DNA of 12,085 nucleotides from an uncultured Lachnospiraceae bacterium (GCA_934376945.1 CAKRPI010000067.1:1-12085), one strand, 5' to 3'. Counted from the first letter of the stretch, positions 1 through 7,125 are shown. Program-made: numbers and translations. The notes: generated by a model from the letters alone, not told the origin.

Positions 1-74
1 TCGATGCGACAGGATTTGAACCTGCGACCTCTGCGTCCCGAACGCAGCGCTCTACCAAGCTGAGCCACGCATCG
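1..74 (-). tRNA. trnP: tRNA-Pro (anticodon CGG), copy 1
   Basis: Read on the minus strand, this forms a full cloverleaf. The acceptor stem CGATGCG/CGCATCG is perfect, the D arm contains AGCTTGGTA, and the anticodon stem CTGCG/CGCAG encloses the loop TTCGGGA, giving anticodon CGG, which reads the proline codon CCG. The T arm contains TTCAAAT. A C1-G72 pair with A73 as discriminator (position 1) fits proline tRNAs. The 3' flank is outside the window, so the terminator and any encoded CCA cannot be seen. The sequence is identical over all 74 bases to the second copy at 7307-7380, in the same orientation. Confidence 0.97.
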
Positions 75-89
75 CTATGAAATCGTTTC

Positions 90-101
90 TGGAACGTTTC
101 A
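90..101. promoter_or_regulatory. AACGTT palindrome in the tRNA-Pro leader
   Basis: TGGAACGTTTCA is palindromic except for one base pair and has the CG-centred layout of LacI/CcpA-family operators. It shares ACGTTTCA with the stronger operator at 422-439. It lies between the tRNA -10 box and the tRNA gene, so it could be an outlying operator of the sugar operon, a catabolite site, or chance. Low confidence. Confidence 0.25.
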
Positions 102-109
102 ACTTTGAT

Positions 110-138
110 AGTATACCATTTCTTTTTGGAAAATGCAA
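110..138 (-). promoter_or_regulatory. Promoter of tRNA-Pro copy 1
   Basis: On the minus strand, TTGCAT (133-138) and TATACT (110-115) are separated by 17 bp, and the tRNA 5' end lies 35 bp beyond the -10 box. The upstream DNA resembles that of copy 2: both have ACTTGC(A/T)T, a TTTCC-A-run spacer, TATACT, and AGTTG shortly after. Confidence 0.65.
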
Positions 139-183
139 GTGTTTTTTACAAAAAGATATAAATTTTCATAGAAATAAAAGAAC

Positions 184-217
184 GAACGTTCACTTAAAAG
201 GATAAATATGATATAAT
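184..217 (+). promoter_or_regulatory. Distal promoter P1 of the sugar operon, with GAACGTTC palindrome
   Basis: TTCACT (189-194), a 17-bp spacer and TATAAT (212-217) preceded by TG at 209-210 form an extended -10 promoter pointing toward the binding-protein gene. A perfect 8-bp palindrome, GAACGTTC (184-191), overlaps the -35 box and shares its AACGTT core with the operators at 304-317 and 422-439. A transcript from here would begin near 224 and include the repeat copy at 241-272. Confidence 0.45.
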
Positions 218-240
218 CATAAAGCTACCGCCTAAAGACG

Positions 241-272
241 AGTCGCGAAGCGAATTGCAAATGTCCGTTTTA
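241..272 (-). repeat. Dispersed intergenic repeat, copy A
   Basis: Read on the minus strand, this matches the element at 7087-7121 closely: GTAAAACGGACATT followed by TGCAATTCGCTTCGCGACT. It is one of the better-preserved copies of the family described under findings and lies inside the leader of any transcript from the distal promoter. Confidence 0.7.
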
Positions 273-303
273 CAATTAAAAACTCTCAAAAAGTAAATAA
301 TAA

Positions 304-317
304 ATAAAACGTTTAAT
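304..317. promoter_or_regulatory. Probable LacI-family operator O1
   Basis: ATAAAACGTTTAAT is a CG-centred palindrome with one mismatched pair and an AAACGTTT core identical to that of O2. Its centre is 120 bp upstream of the O2 centre. The LacI-family regulator at 5968-6993 is the natural candidate to bind both sites, perhaps through a DNA loop. CcpA-type catabolite control is the alternative. Confidence 0.55.
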
Positions 318-384
318 CATGTGAAAAGTGCATATAAAATAAACAAAAAATAAATAAAATTAGAAAAAAATGTAAAAAATAGAG

Positions 385-413
385 TTGACGAAACAGAAAA
401 AATATGATATTTT
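385..413 (+). promoter_or_regulatory. Proximal promoter P2 of the sugar operon
   Basis: TTGACG (385-390) matches the -35 consensus at five of six bases. A -10-like TATTTT lies at 408-413 after 17 bp, in very AT-rich DNA. Transcription would start near 420, directly at the left edge of operator O2. The -10 box is weak, and TATGAT at 403-408 is too close to the -35 box to serve instead. Confidence 0.5.
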
Positions 414-421
414 CAAAAAAA

Positions 422-439
422 GGATTAAACGTTTCATCC
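422..439. promoter_or_regulatory. Probable LacI-family operator O2
   Basis: GGATTAAACGTTTCATCC is an 18-bp palindrome with a single mismatched pair and a central CG, the standard layout for LacI/GalR operators. It begins right after the proximal promoter, where a bound repressor would block initiation or early elongation. It also resembles a CcpA cre site, so dual control is possible. Confidence 0.65.
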
Positions 440-556
440 AAACAGCAAACAGCGAGAGCAAAGAGGATATTTGAGAGGCCGATTTGCAGCTTGCTCACAG
501 CCGGATAACTACTTTTGGGGTATTCGGTTCAATCAGAATCAGAAAGGAAGGTATGT

Positions 557-1912
557 ATGAAAAGAAGAGGGTTATCGTTTCTTATGGCAACAGCAATGGG
601 AATTTCGGCATTTGGCGGATATGGGATGACTGTACTGGCAGACGGAGAGACAGAGATTGAATTTCTTTATTATGCGGATGATACACAGAAGGCGATTATT
701 GAATCGGCCTGCGCGGCATATGAAGAGAGCCATCCGGGTATTCAGATCAAACAGACAGTGATTCCGGCAGACGGTTCTATCACAACTACAATTGCGACAC
801 TGGCTTCATCCAATGATCTGCCGGATATCAGCTATATGGCGGAAGCAGATGTAATTAAATACGCAGACGCAGGGCTGCTGTACAGTCTGGATGATGCGAT
901 TACAGACGGCACAATCGGGGAAAAGCTAGATTCGGTTACAATCCGGGGAAAGGACGGAAAGATTTACGGACTTGGACTTTCCAATCAGCTGATGCTTCTT
1001 TATTACAATAAAGATATTTTTGATAAGTACGGAGTCGAATATCCATCCTCTTCCGTAGAAGATGCGTGGGACTGGGATGAATTTGTAGATATTTGCAAAA
1101 AACTTACGATTGATGAGGACGGAAATACAGCAGCCGATGATGGCTTTGATGCATCACGTACAACGCAGTATGGCGTAGCGTTTAACTCATTGTATCAGTT
1201 TAATTATATGTGGGCGGCCTATGCAAACGGAGGCGGTATCGTATCGGCGGATGGAAGCGAATTCCTTCTGGATCAGGATGCTTCTTTAGAGGGAATCCAG
1301 AAGATTGCAGATCTGTTTAATAAGGATCAGGTAGCTCCGGCGACGACCTCCAGTCTGGTCAGCAGCATCGGTTCCGCAGATAAGGCGATGATTTCAGGTG
1401 ATGTGGCAATGTACATTAATGGTTCGTGGGATCTTTCAAACGTAATTAACGCGAAAAAGGAAGCAGATGTAAATTACGGTGTTGCTGTTTTACCAAAGAT
1501 GGAAAAAGCAGTTACAATGAATGCCGGAGGCCCTGCGGTTATGTTTAACTCGACGGAGCATCCGGAAGAGACGCTGGAATTTTACGCTTACATGATGGAT
1601 CCGGAGCGCGTGACAGATATTCTGAAAACTGGTGCATGGCTGCCGAACGAAGCAAGCTGGTATACAGACGAAGCAAAAATCGAGAAATGGGCATCTGGAG
1701 AAAATGTTACGGAAGATGCCAAAGAAGCAATTTTGAGCTATACGAATACGGAAGGTGCCATTGCGCAGTGGCCGGTATACTATACAGCAAATTGGGCAGA
1801 TATGATGGCAGTGAGCGATTCTGTTATCGATTCCGTATGGACCGGCGATGGAAGCGCAGCGGAAATATTAGGCAGCGTCATGGATGAAATGAAAGCGGCG
1901 TTCGAAAAATAA
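557..1912 (+). CDS. Sugar ABC transporter solute-binding protein (family 1, MalE/UgpB-like)
   Basis: Extracellular receptor that should capture a mono- or oligosaccharide and deliver it to the two permeases downstream. The ATG at 557 (451 residues) is chosen because AGGAAGG precedes it by a few bases and a signal peptide begins at once; an upstream in-frame TTG at 515 has no ribosome site. Residues 1-28 have KRR then a hydrophobic stretch, with a likely signal peptidase I site after Val-Leu-Ala28. No lipobox cysteine is present: residue 22, within FGGYG where lipoproteins often read GGCG, is tyrosine (TAT at 620-622). The mature part has the family 1 pattern, starting with strand EIEFLYYA and followed by LPDISYM, a YYNKDIFDKYG segment and a Trp/Tyr-rich C-terminal half. 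It is the first gene of the operon, 40 bp before the first permease. The substrate cannot be named from sequence. Confidence 0.9.
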   Translation: MKRRGLSFLMATAMGISAFGGYGMTVLADGETEIEFLYYADDTQKAIIESACAAYEESHPGIQIKQTVIPADGSITTTIATLASSNDLPDISYMAEADVIKYADAGLLYSLDDAITDGTIGEKLDSVTIRGKDGKIYGLGLSNQLMLLYYNKDIFDKYGVEYPSSSVEDAWDWDEFVDICKKLTIDEDGNTAADDGFDASRTTQYGVAFNSLYQFNYMWAAYANGGGIVSADGSEFLLDQDASLEGIQKIADLFNKDQVAPATTSSLVSSIGSADKAMISGDVAMYINGSWDLSNVINAKKEADVNYGVAVLPKMEKAVTMNAGGPAVMFNSTEHPEETLEFYAYMMDPERVTDILKTGAWLPNEASWYTDEAKIEKWASGENVTEDAKEAILSYTNTEGAIAQWPVYYTANWADMMAVSDSVIDSVWTGDGSAAEILGSVMDEMKAAFEK

Positions 1913-1952
1913 TAGACTAAAGGGCAAAAACAGAGATGTAGGAGGCTGAAAA

Positions 1953-2852
1953 ATGCAAAAAGACAGAAAAAGAAAGAAACAGATGTCGGAGAATAAGGTT
2001 GGATATCTGTTTGCGGCACCAGGGATACTTGGATTTTTAATATTTACAGCTGGTCCAATGCTGATCAGTCTTTACTATAGCTTTACAGAATTTTCTGTTC
2101 TTGCAAAGCCGAAATGGAATGGCCTGCAAAATTATATTACAATGCTGACGTCTCCGTCATCTCTGTTTTTAAAATCATTATCAGTGACATTGATTTATGC
2201 CGGATTGAATGCGGTGTTAACAATGGTTTTTTCGATTGCAGTGGCGCTGTTGCTGAATCGTAGTTTCAGGGGAAGAGGTATTTTAAGGGCATTATATTTT
2301 CTTCCCTCGGTAATTCCGATCGTAGCGAGTACGGTAGTCTGGAACTGGATTCTGGACTATCGGAATGGTTTGATAAACCAACTGCTTCGGATGATGCATC
2401 TGGGATCGCTGAACTGGCTGATGGATAATAAACTGATCTTTGTATCTTTGCTGGCAATCAGCCTGTGGACTTGCGGCGGTTCGATTGTAATTATGATTGC
2501 AACATTGCAGGATGTGCCGCGAAGTCTGATCGAGGCAGTGGAAGTTGATGGAGGAAATGCAATGGATCGTTTTCGGTATGCGGTATTTCCATCCATTTCA
2601 CCGGTTGTTTTTTTTCAGCTGGTCATGTGTCTGGTGAATTCACTGCAGATTTATGCACAGAGCATTATGCTCTCAGATAATGGAAGCCCGAACCGCATGA
2701 CCTATTTTATGAATGTAATGATTTATGATCATGCGTTCAAACAATTGAAGATGGGGCTGGCCTGCGCGGAGAGCTGGGGGATGTTTGTTGTTGTTCTGTT
2801 GATTACCGGGATTTTATTTTTTACAAAACGGTATTGGGTAAATGAGAATTGA
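1953..2852 (+). CDS. Sugar ABC transporter permease 1 (MalF/UgpA type)
   Basis: Inner-membrane half-channel of a carbohydrate ABC importer, 299 residues. A short basic cytoplasmic N-terminus (KDRKRKK) leads into about six membrane segments. The first is around residues 18-42, with the AAPGILGFLIFTAGPM motif usual for MalF-type subunits. The ATPase-contacting EAA loop is at about 194-217 (EAVEVDGGNAMDRFRYAVFP), with the expected D-G and following prolines. A strong AGGAGG lies upstream of the ATG. The stop codon (2850-2852) overlaps the ribosome site of permease 2, so the two are probably translationally coupled and made in equal amounts. No nucleotide-binding subunit is encoded in the cluster. 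In Gram-positive bacteria such permeases commonly use a shared MsmX/MsiK-type ATPase encoded elsewhere. Confidence 0.93.
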   Translation: MQKDRKRKKQMSENKVGYLFAAPGILGFLIFTAGPMLISLYYSFTEFSVLAKPKWNGLQNYITMLTSPSSLFLKSLSVTLIYAGLNAVLTMVFSIAVALLLNRSFRGRGILRALYFLPSVIPIVASTVVWNWILDYRNGLINQLLRMMHLGSLNWLMDNKLIFVSLLAISLWTCGGSIVIMIATLQDVPRSLIEAVEVDGGNAMDRFRYAVFPSISPVVFFQLVMCLVNSLQIYAQSIMLSDNGSPNRMTYFMNVMIYDHAFKQLKMGLACAESWGMFVVVLLITGILFFTKRYWVNEN

Positions 2853-2862
2853 GGAGAAGAAA

Positions 2863-3702
2863 ATGACAGTACGTGGAAAAAAGATATGGAATATGGTTTT
2901 GATTCTTATGGCAGTATTAGTCGGGCTGATTTTTCTTTTCCCTGTTTTCTGGATGGTAAGAAGTTCTTTTATGGGATTGGAAGAATTGTATGCGAATCCT
3001 CCGGTTTTTCTGCCGAAAAATGCCACGCTGCAAAATTATCAGGCAGCTTTGTCGCAGACGGATCTATGGCTTCAGTTGCGCAATTCCTGCGTAATAACGT
3101 TGTTATTTGTGATGGGAACGGTGATTTCGTCCAGTCTAACAGCATACGGATTTTCAAGATTTGAATTTAAGGGGAAAAACGTGTGGTTTATGCTGATCAT
3201 CTCAACGATGATGTTGCCGAGCGCAGTGACGTTAATCCCGCAGTATCAGATGTGGAATCGACTGCACTTACTTGGAACAATCGCACCGCTTGTTGTACCT
3301 GCCTGGTTTGGCGGAAGTGCATATTTTACGTTTATGCTCCGACAGTTTTTTCAGACGATTCCAAGAGAGCTGGATGAGGCGGCAAGAGTAGACGGAGCAG
3401 GATATCTGAGAATTTTTGTGAGTATTATGCTTCCGCTTGTGAAGCCGGCGATGATTGTTGTGGCATTGTTTGCGTTTGTGAATTGCTGGAATGAATTTTT
3501 TTATACGGTCATTTACCTGAATGGTCATCAGGAACTGAAAACGCTGACACTTGGATTATATTTATTTAAAGGAGTTTACTCGACCAATTACGGGGCGGTT
3601 CTGGCACTTGCAATCATGGTCAGTGTTCCGGCGTTGGTTTTCTTTTTTATCGGAAACAAATATTTTGTAGAAGGAATTTCCATGACAGGAATCAAAGGAT
3701 AA
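2863..3702 (+). CDS. Sugar ABC transporter permease 2 (MalG/UgpE type)
   Basis: Second half-channel of the importer, 279 residues and about six membrane segments. The ATG at 2863 is chosen over the in-frame ATG at 2842 because GAGGAG sits just before it, while the earlier ATG lies within the end of permease 1 and has no ribosome site. The first membrane segment (about 9-33) ends in FPVFWMVRSSF, characteristic of MalG-type subunits. The EAA loop is well preserved at about residues 172-195: DEAARVDGAGYLRIF and then LPLVKP. The C-terminus (YFVEGISMTGIKG) is also typical, since many members end in a similar GxxxGAVKG tail. Its 3' end is 12 bp before the next gene, placing all four proteins on one transcript. 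Confidence 0.94.
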   Translation: MTVRGKKIWNMVLILMAVLVGLIFLFPVFWMVRSSFMGLEELYANPPVFLPKNATLQNYQAALSQTDLWLQLRNSCVITLLFVMGTVISSSLTAYGFSRFEFKGKNVWFMLIISTMMLPSAVTLIPQYQMWNRLHLLGTIAPLVVPAWFGGSAYFTFMLRQFFQTIPRELDEAARVDGAGYLRIFVSIMLPLVKPAMIVVALFAFVNCWNEFFYTVIYLNGHQELKTLTLGLYLFKGVYSTNYGAVLALAIMVSVPALVFFFIGNKYFVEGISMTGIKG

Positions 3703-3714
3703 AGGAGTATTGAT

Positions 3715-5829
3715 ATGAAAGGCGAAATCTGTTTTGAAAAGAATAAAAATGACAGAAAAGGAATGAGAATATGCTTTGAAAATGGTTCCTGTGTAGCAAA
3801 AGAACCGGCTGAACTGGAGATTCATGAAGCGGACGGCGGAAGAACCGTTTACAAAAGTGGATATGAGCGGGTGGAAAAAACAGAAAGAGGATACATTGGA
3901 ATTGCGGAAATTACAACAAAAAACGGAAGCCGTTTTTTGTTTAAGGACTGTTACAGACAGGAAAAAAGGGAATGGATTCTTTCAAGAAAGGTGACAGTAG
4001 AGAATGCAGATGGACATGATGTCGGATTTTCCACCTGCTTTGCAGTAAATGAGGAAAACGGCGGTAGTTTTTCGGAATATGAGATGTTTATTCCGGGAAT
4101 CTGGTATCGGAAAAATGAAAATGTGGTAGCGGGAGCATTTGGAAGTGATTCGGATGATCGCTGCTTTTTGATGCGAGTGACGCGCATGGCGATGCCGTAT
4201 GCGGAGCTGTATCATACACAAAGAAAACAGTATCTGGTGCTGAAGCATGTTTCGCCGGTTCCGGATATTGGAATGAAGGAGTCGGAAGCTGGCTGGCTTA
4301 CAGATGCGTCGTTCCAATATGCATCGCTTGGAATCAGAAAAGCAGGGGGTGTACAGCTGTGTTACAATTTTCCGGGAAGCGAAGGGGAAAAAAATTATAT
4401 TGATCGGACTACTGGATGGGCCAGAAGGAGTCATCCGGTACGGCGAGATGTGAAGCATGAATATACAATATCCATTTCCGGTGGAGAAGCAGTAGATTCA
4501 TATGAGGCGCTGCGGACAGTATGGCGCTATTTCTATAAAAAAGAAACGCCAGAACATGTGTGGGCAGATCAGAAGATAGTATACGAGGACGGAATCAGGC
4601 TGCTGGATACGTATTGCCAGGAATACAATGGCGTGACGGGAATTCCGTTCTGGACAACAGTACCGGAGGGAACCGTATGTGACATCAGCTTTCAGATGGG
4701 GTTTGTAGGACAGCAGACGATGTGCGCATATCAGCTTCTGCGGTATGGATATCAGAATCACGATGCAGAAAAAATAGAAAAAGCATTTCGGATTATTGAT
4801 TTCTGGGTGCGGGAATCTGCAAAAGACAGTGTTCTGCCACGTGTGTGGTATAATGTGTTTCCGGATACTTTTCGAAAAGAATATCCAAGTTATACGAGAA
4901 CGGCGGCAGATGGAATGGAAGGAATTCTGGTGTGTGCACTTCTGGCAGAACAAAACGGGCAGGAATGCCAGGAGTGGAAAAAATTTTGTATCCGCTACGC
5001 AGAGTGGATGACAGACCATCAGAATGAAGATGGCTCTTGGTACCGCGCTTATGACGAGACTGGATATCCGGTGCACACCGGAAAATTTAATACAAGCAAT
5101 GTGGTGCGTTTTCTGGTGAACCTGTACTGGTGGACCGGTGAGAAAAAATATCGGACTGCCGCGGAAAAAGCGGGAGAATTTTGCCTGACGAATATCTATC
5201 AGCCGATGCAGTTTGTAGGGGGAACTGCGGACAACGATAATACGATTGATAAAGAAGCCGGTATGATTGCAGTATATGCATTCAATGCTTTATATGAAAT
5301 GACAGGGGATCAGCGATATCTGGATGCAGCCTGTGGGGCAGCGGATTTCTGTGAATCCTGGACGTATGTCTGGAATTATCCGGTGTATCCGTATAAGGGA
5401 AATGCTGTGTTTGACAAGGTAAACTTTACAGGGTTGAGCCTGATTGCAACAGGCCACTCTCATGCGGATGTTATGATGGGATATATGCCATATGAGTACT
5501 ATCGGTTGTGGCTTTGGACAGGGGATGAGCATTATCTGGAATTTTGCCGTTTCCTAAATGGAAATACAAAGCAGACGACAGACTGGAATCGCAAGCTGGG
5601 GCATTATTATCCTGGGCTGGTAGAAGAGAGCGGAGAACTTGCAATGCAGTATCACAACGGTCTTGGACGATGGCTTCCGTGGTGCACAATTGCAGAAATT
5701 GAGTCTCTGACCCGTATGGAGGAAAAATACGGGGATCTGGATGTGGAAATTGTACTAAGTAAAGAAAAAATGTCAGAGAGGCAGACAGAGACTAAGAAGG
5801 TACGTTCATCGTGGCTTGGGTGTATGTGA
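3715..5829 (+). CDS. Putative cytoplasmic carbohydrate-active protein: beta-rich N-domain plus alpha/alpha toroid
   Basis: A 704-residue protein with no signal peptide, so it should act inside the cell on the glycan imported by the transporter. AAGGAG precedes the ATG by 7 bases. Residues 1 to about 265 look beta-rich, with alternating short strands. Residues about 275-670 look like a helical alpha/alpha barrel: helical hairpins share a TG(E/D)xxY turn at 474 (TGEKKY), 530 (TGDQRY) and 602 (TGDEHY), and there is a QNEDGSWYRAYD segment (436-447) of the kind found in toroid enzymes. Candidate substrate or catalytic residues include Asp323 in CDISFQ, the DNDNTIDKE stretch (506-514), His581/His583 and the YHNGLGRW segment (646-653). 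A C-terminal alpha/alpha barrel after a beta-sandwich occurs in several glycoside hydrolase and phosphorylase families, but I cannot assign one. The reaction is unknown. The hydrolase, lyase or isomerase role is inferred from fold and operon. Confidence 0.6.
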   Translation: MKGEICFEKNKNDRKGMRICFENGSCVAKEPAELEIHEADGGRTVYKSGYERVEKTERGYIGIAEITTKNGSRFLFKDCYRQEKREWILSRKVTVENADGHDVGFSTCFAVNEENGGSFSEYEMFIPGIWYRKNENVVAGAFGSDSDDRCFLMRVTRMAMPYAELYHTQRKQYLVLKHVSPVPDIGMKESEAGWLTDASFQYASLGIRKAGGVQLCYNFPGSEGEKNYIDRTTGWARRSHPVRRDVKHEYTISISGGEAVDSYEALRTVWRYFYKKETPEHVWADQKIVYEDGIRLLDTYCQEYNGVTGIPFWTTVPEGTVCDISFQMGFVGQQTMCAYQLLRYGYQNHDAEKIEKAFRIIDFWVRESAKDSVLPRVWYNVFPDTFRKEYPSYTRTAADGMEGILVCALLAEQNGQECQEWKKFCIRYAEWMTDHQNEDGSWYRAYDETGYPVHTGKFNTSNVVRFLVNLYWWTGEKKYRTAAEKAGEFCLTNIYQPMQFVGGTADNDNTIDKEAGMIAVYAFNALYEMTGDQRYLDAACGAADFCESWTYVWNYPVYPYKGNAVFDKVNFTGLSLIATGHSHADVMMGYMPYEYYRLWLWTGDEHYLEFCRFLNGNTKQTTDWNRKLGHYYPGLVEESGELAMQYHNGLGRWLPWCTIAEIESLTRMEEKYGDLDVEIVLSKEKMSERQTETKKVRSSWLGCM

Positions 5830-5876
5830 TTTTGTGGTATGAAACCGCATTCTAAAGTTTTATTTGACCCAAGCCA
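5812..5876 (+). other. Inverted repeat across the 3' end of the toroid-protein gene
   Basis: TGGCTTGGGT (5812-5821), inside the last codons of the gene, pairs perfectly with ACCCAAGCCA (5867-5876) around a 45-base loop. No T run follows, so it is not a standard terminator. It could protect the 3' end of the operon mRNA or separate it from the regulator gene. Confidence 0.4.
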
Positions 5877-5894
5877 GGTAAGTTGAAAAAGGTG

Positions 5895-5923
5895 CTGACA
5901 AAAGCATCTTGTGCGATTATAAT
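5895..5923 (+). promoter_or_regulatory. Promoter of the LacI-family regulator gene
   Basis: CTGACA (5895-5900), a 17-bp spacer and a perfect TATAAT (5918-5923) form a near-consensus housekeeping promoter, 45 bp before the ATG. The regulator can therefore be made independently of the sugar operon. Confidence 0.75.
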
Positions 5924-5933
5924 AAAATGAAAG

Positions 5934-5948
5934 TTCCAGATACTGGAA
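5934..5948. promoter_or_regulatory. Palindrome TTCCAG-ATA-CTGGAA in the regulator leader
   Basis: A perfect 6-bp inverted repeat with a 3-bp spacer lies just after the predicted start of the regulator transcript. It is not CG-centred like the AAACGTTT operators, so it is probably not bound by this LacI protein in the usual way. It could be an operator for another regulator, or a small leader hairpin 19 bp before the start codon. Confidence 0.35.
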
Positions 5949-5967
5949 GAGATGCGGGGATTAAACT

Positions 5968-6993
5968 ATGGCTACGATACGTGAAATCGCGAAAGCATGT
6001 GATGTATCCATTGCAACGGTTTCAAATATTTTGAATCATAAAGGAAAAGTAAGTGAAAAAACAAGGCAGATGGTTTTGGAACAGGTGGAACGCATGAATT
6101 ACGTTCCTAATGTTGTTGCGCGTAATCTTAAATGCCGGGAAACCAGAATGATCGGAATTATTACAGAGGATCTTACAGTTTTTAATGCGCCGGAGATTGT
6201 AGACGGAATCGATGACTATCTGGAGGAACAAGGTTACAATTTTGTGCTTGGCAATCTGCGTATTTACAAAAAATATGGAAATGATTTCAGTTATCATGAG
6301 GAGTTTAAAAAACATCTCGATGATGAAATTGCCATGATGCGTGCGAAGCAGGTGGAAGGGATTATTTATGTGAGCGCACACAGCAGGGATTTATCTGAAA
6401 TGCTGAGTCAGAATGCGGACATGCCGATGGTAGTAGTATATGGTTTTGCTGATGAAAAAGAAATTCCATCAATTGTATTTGACGATGAAAAAGCGGCCGA
6501 TACGGTTGTGAGTTGCCTTCTTGAATTCCAATCAGTTCAACTTGGAATTATTGCAGGGGAAAAAAACAGTGTACATACTATAGATCGGCTGCTTGGATGC
6601 CAAAAAGCGATGTTTCGCAAGGGTGTTCTCTTCAATCCGGAGTTGGTTTATTACGGAGATTGGAGTAGAGAATTTGGTTATGAAGCGGCAAAACAACTTT
6701 TAAACAAGAATGTAAATGTAATCTTTTCAATGAATGACAGTATGGCGGCAGGCGTATATGATTATGCGCGGGATCAACATCTTACGATTGGACAAGATGT
6801 TTTTGTGGCTGGAATTGGAAATAAAATCGGGGACGTGCTTAGACCACGTCTTACAACGGTAGAAATGCCACTTTTTAAGATGGGAAGAACTGCCGGAAAG
6901 CAGATTATTGAATTGATTTCTGGTCAGGAAACAGGCTGTGAAAAAAATAAACTGGAAGGAATGCTGCAGAATAAAGAAAACGGAAGCGTCTGA
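5968..6993 (+). CDS. LacI/GalR-family transcriptional regulator
   Basis: Probable local repressor of the sugar operon, 341 residues. Residues 3-22 (TIREIAKACDVSIATVSNIL) are a textbook LacI helix-turn-helix, followed by KVSEKTR and the hinge segment NYVPNVVARNLK that inserts into the minor groove of CG-centred operators. Residues about 60-320 form the periplasmic-binding-protein-like sensor domain (MIGIITED at its start, NVIFSMNDSMAAGVYDYA near 260, and the C-terminal RPRLTTVEMP and MGRTAGKQIIELI). This domain would bind the sugar inducer. The start is set by GGGGA before the ATG. Its gene lies downstream of the transporter with its own promoter and terminator. The AAACGTTT palindromes upstream of the binding-protein gene are its likely targets. 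I see no such site at its own promoter, so direct autorepression is not evident. Confidence 0.92.
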   Translation: MATIREIAKACDVSIATVSNILNHKGKVSEKTRQMVLEQVERMNYVPNVVARNLKCRETRMIGIITEDLTVFNAPEIVDGIDDYLEEQGYNFVLGNLRIYKKYGNDFSYHEEFKKHLDDEIAMMRAKQVEGIIYVSAHSRDLSEMLSQNADMPMVVVYGFADEKEIPSIVFDDEKAADTVVSCLLEFQSVQLGIIAGEKNSVHTIDRLLGCQKAMFRKGVLFNPELVYYGDWSREFGYEAAKQLLNKNVNVIFSMNDSMAAGVYDYARDQHLTIGQDVFVAGIGNKIGDVLRPRLTTVEMPLFKMGRTAGKQIIELISGQETGCEKNKLEGMLQNKENGSV

Positions 6994-7003
6994 AAAAGAA
7001 ATA

Positions 7004-7039
7004 AAAAAGTCCCTGGATAGTGAATTCCGGGGACTTTTT
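7004..7039 (+). terminator. Intrinsic terminator after the LacI-family gene
   Basis: A 14-bp stem (7004-7017 with 7026-7039, one G-U wobble) around an 8-base loop, core AAAAAGTCCC/GGGACTTTTT, ends in a T run. It starts 11 bp after the regulator stop codon. The A run on the other side makes it potentially bidirectional. Confidence 0.9.
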
Positions 7040-7086
7040 GTCGGGATGATGTATTTTGCTTAAGAAAGGCATGTATTCTGCAAGCT

Positions 7087-7121
7087 GTAAAACGGACATT
7101 CGCAATCCGCTTCGCTGCTTG
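7087..7121 (+). repeat. Dispersed intergenic repeat, copy B
   Basis: GTAAAACGGACATTCGCAAT followed by CCGCTTCGCTGCTTG is nearly the same as the inverse of the copy at 241-272 and aligns well with the tandem copies at 11971-12049. The core CGGA/TCCG can form a small hairpin around the ATTCGCA region. Confidence 0.75.
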
Positions 7122-7125
7122 TAGG

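Noticed and set aside
420..556. Riboswitch in the 135-base leader of the sugar operon
   Set aside because: I find no recognisable aptamer core or terminator/antiterminator pair; the leader is better explained by operator O2 and decayed repeat sequence.
2842..2862. Earlier start for the second sugar permease
   Set aside because: The ATG at 2842 has no ribosome site and would add MRIEEKK, whereas GAGGAG is well placed for the ATG at 2863.
3982..4458. 158-residue minus-strand open frame inside the same gene
   Set aside because: Antisense shadow; its translation shows no recognisable protein pattern and no start signals are seen.
4498..5076. 192-residue open frame on the minus strand inside the toroid-protein gene
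   Set aside because: It is wholly antisense to a convincing gene with a good ribosome site and helical-repeat sequence. Its translation shows no domain pattern, and it has no ribosome site of its own.
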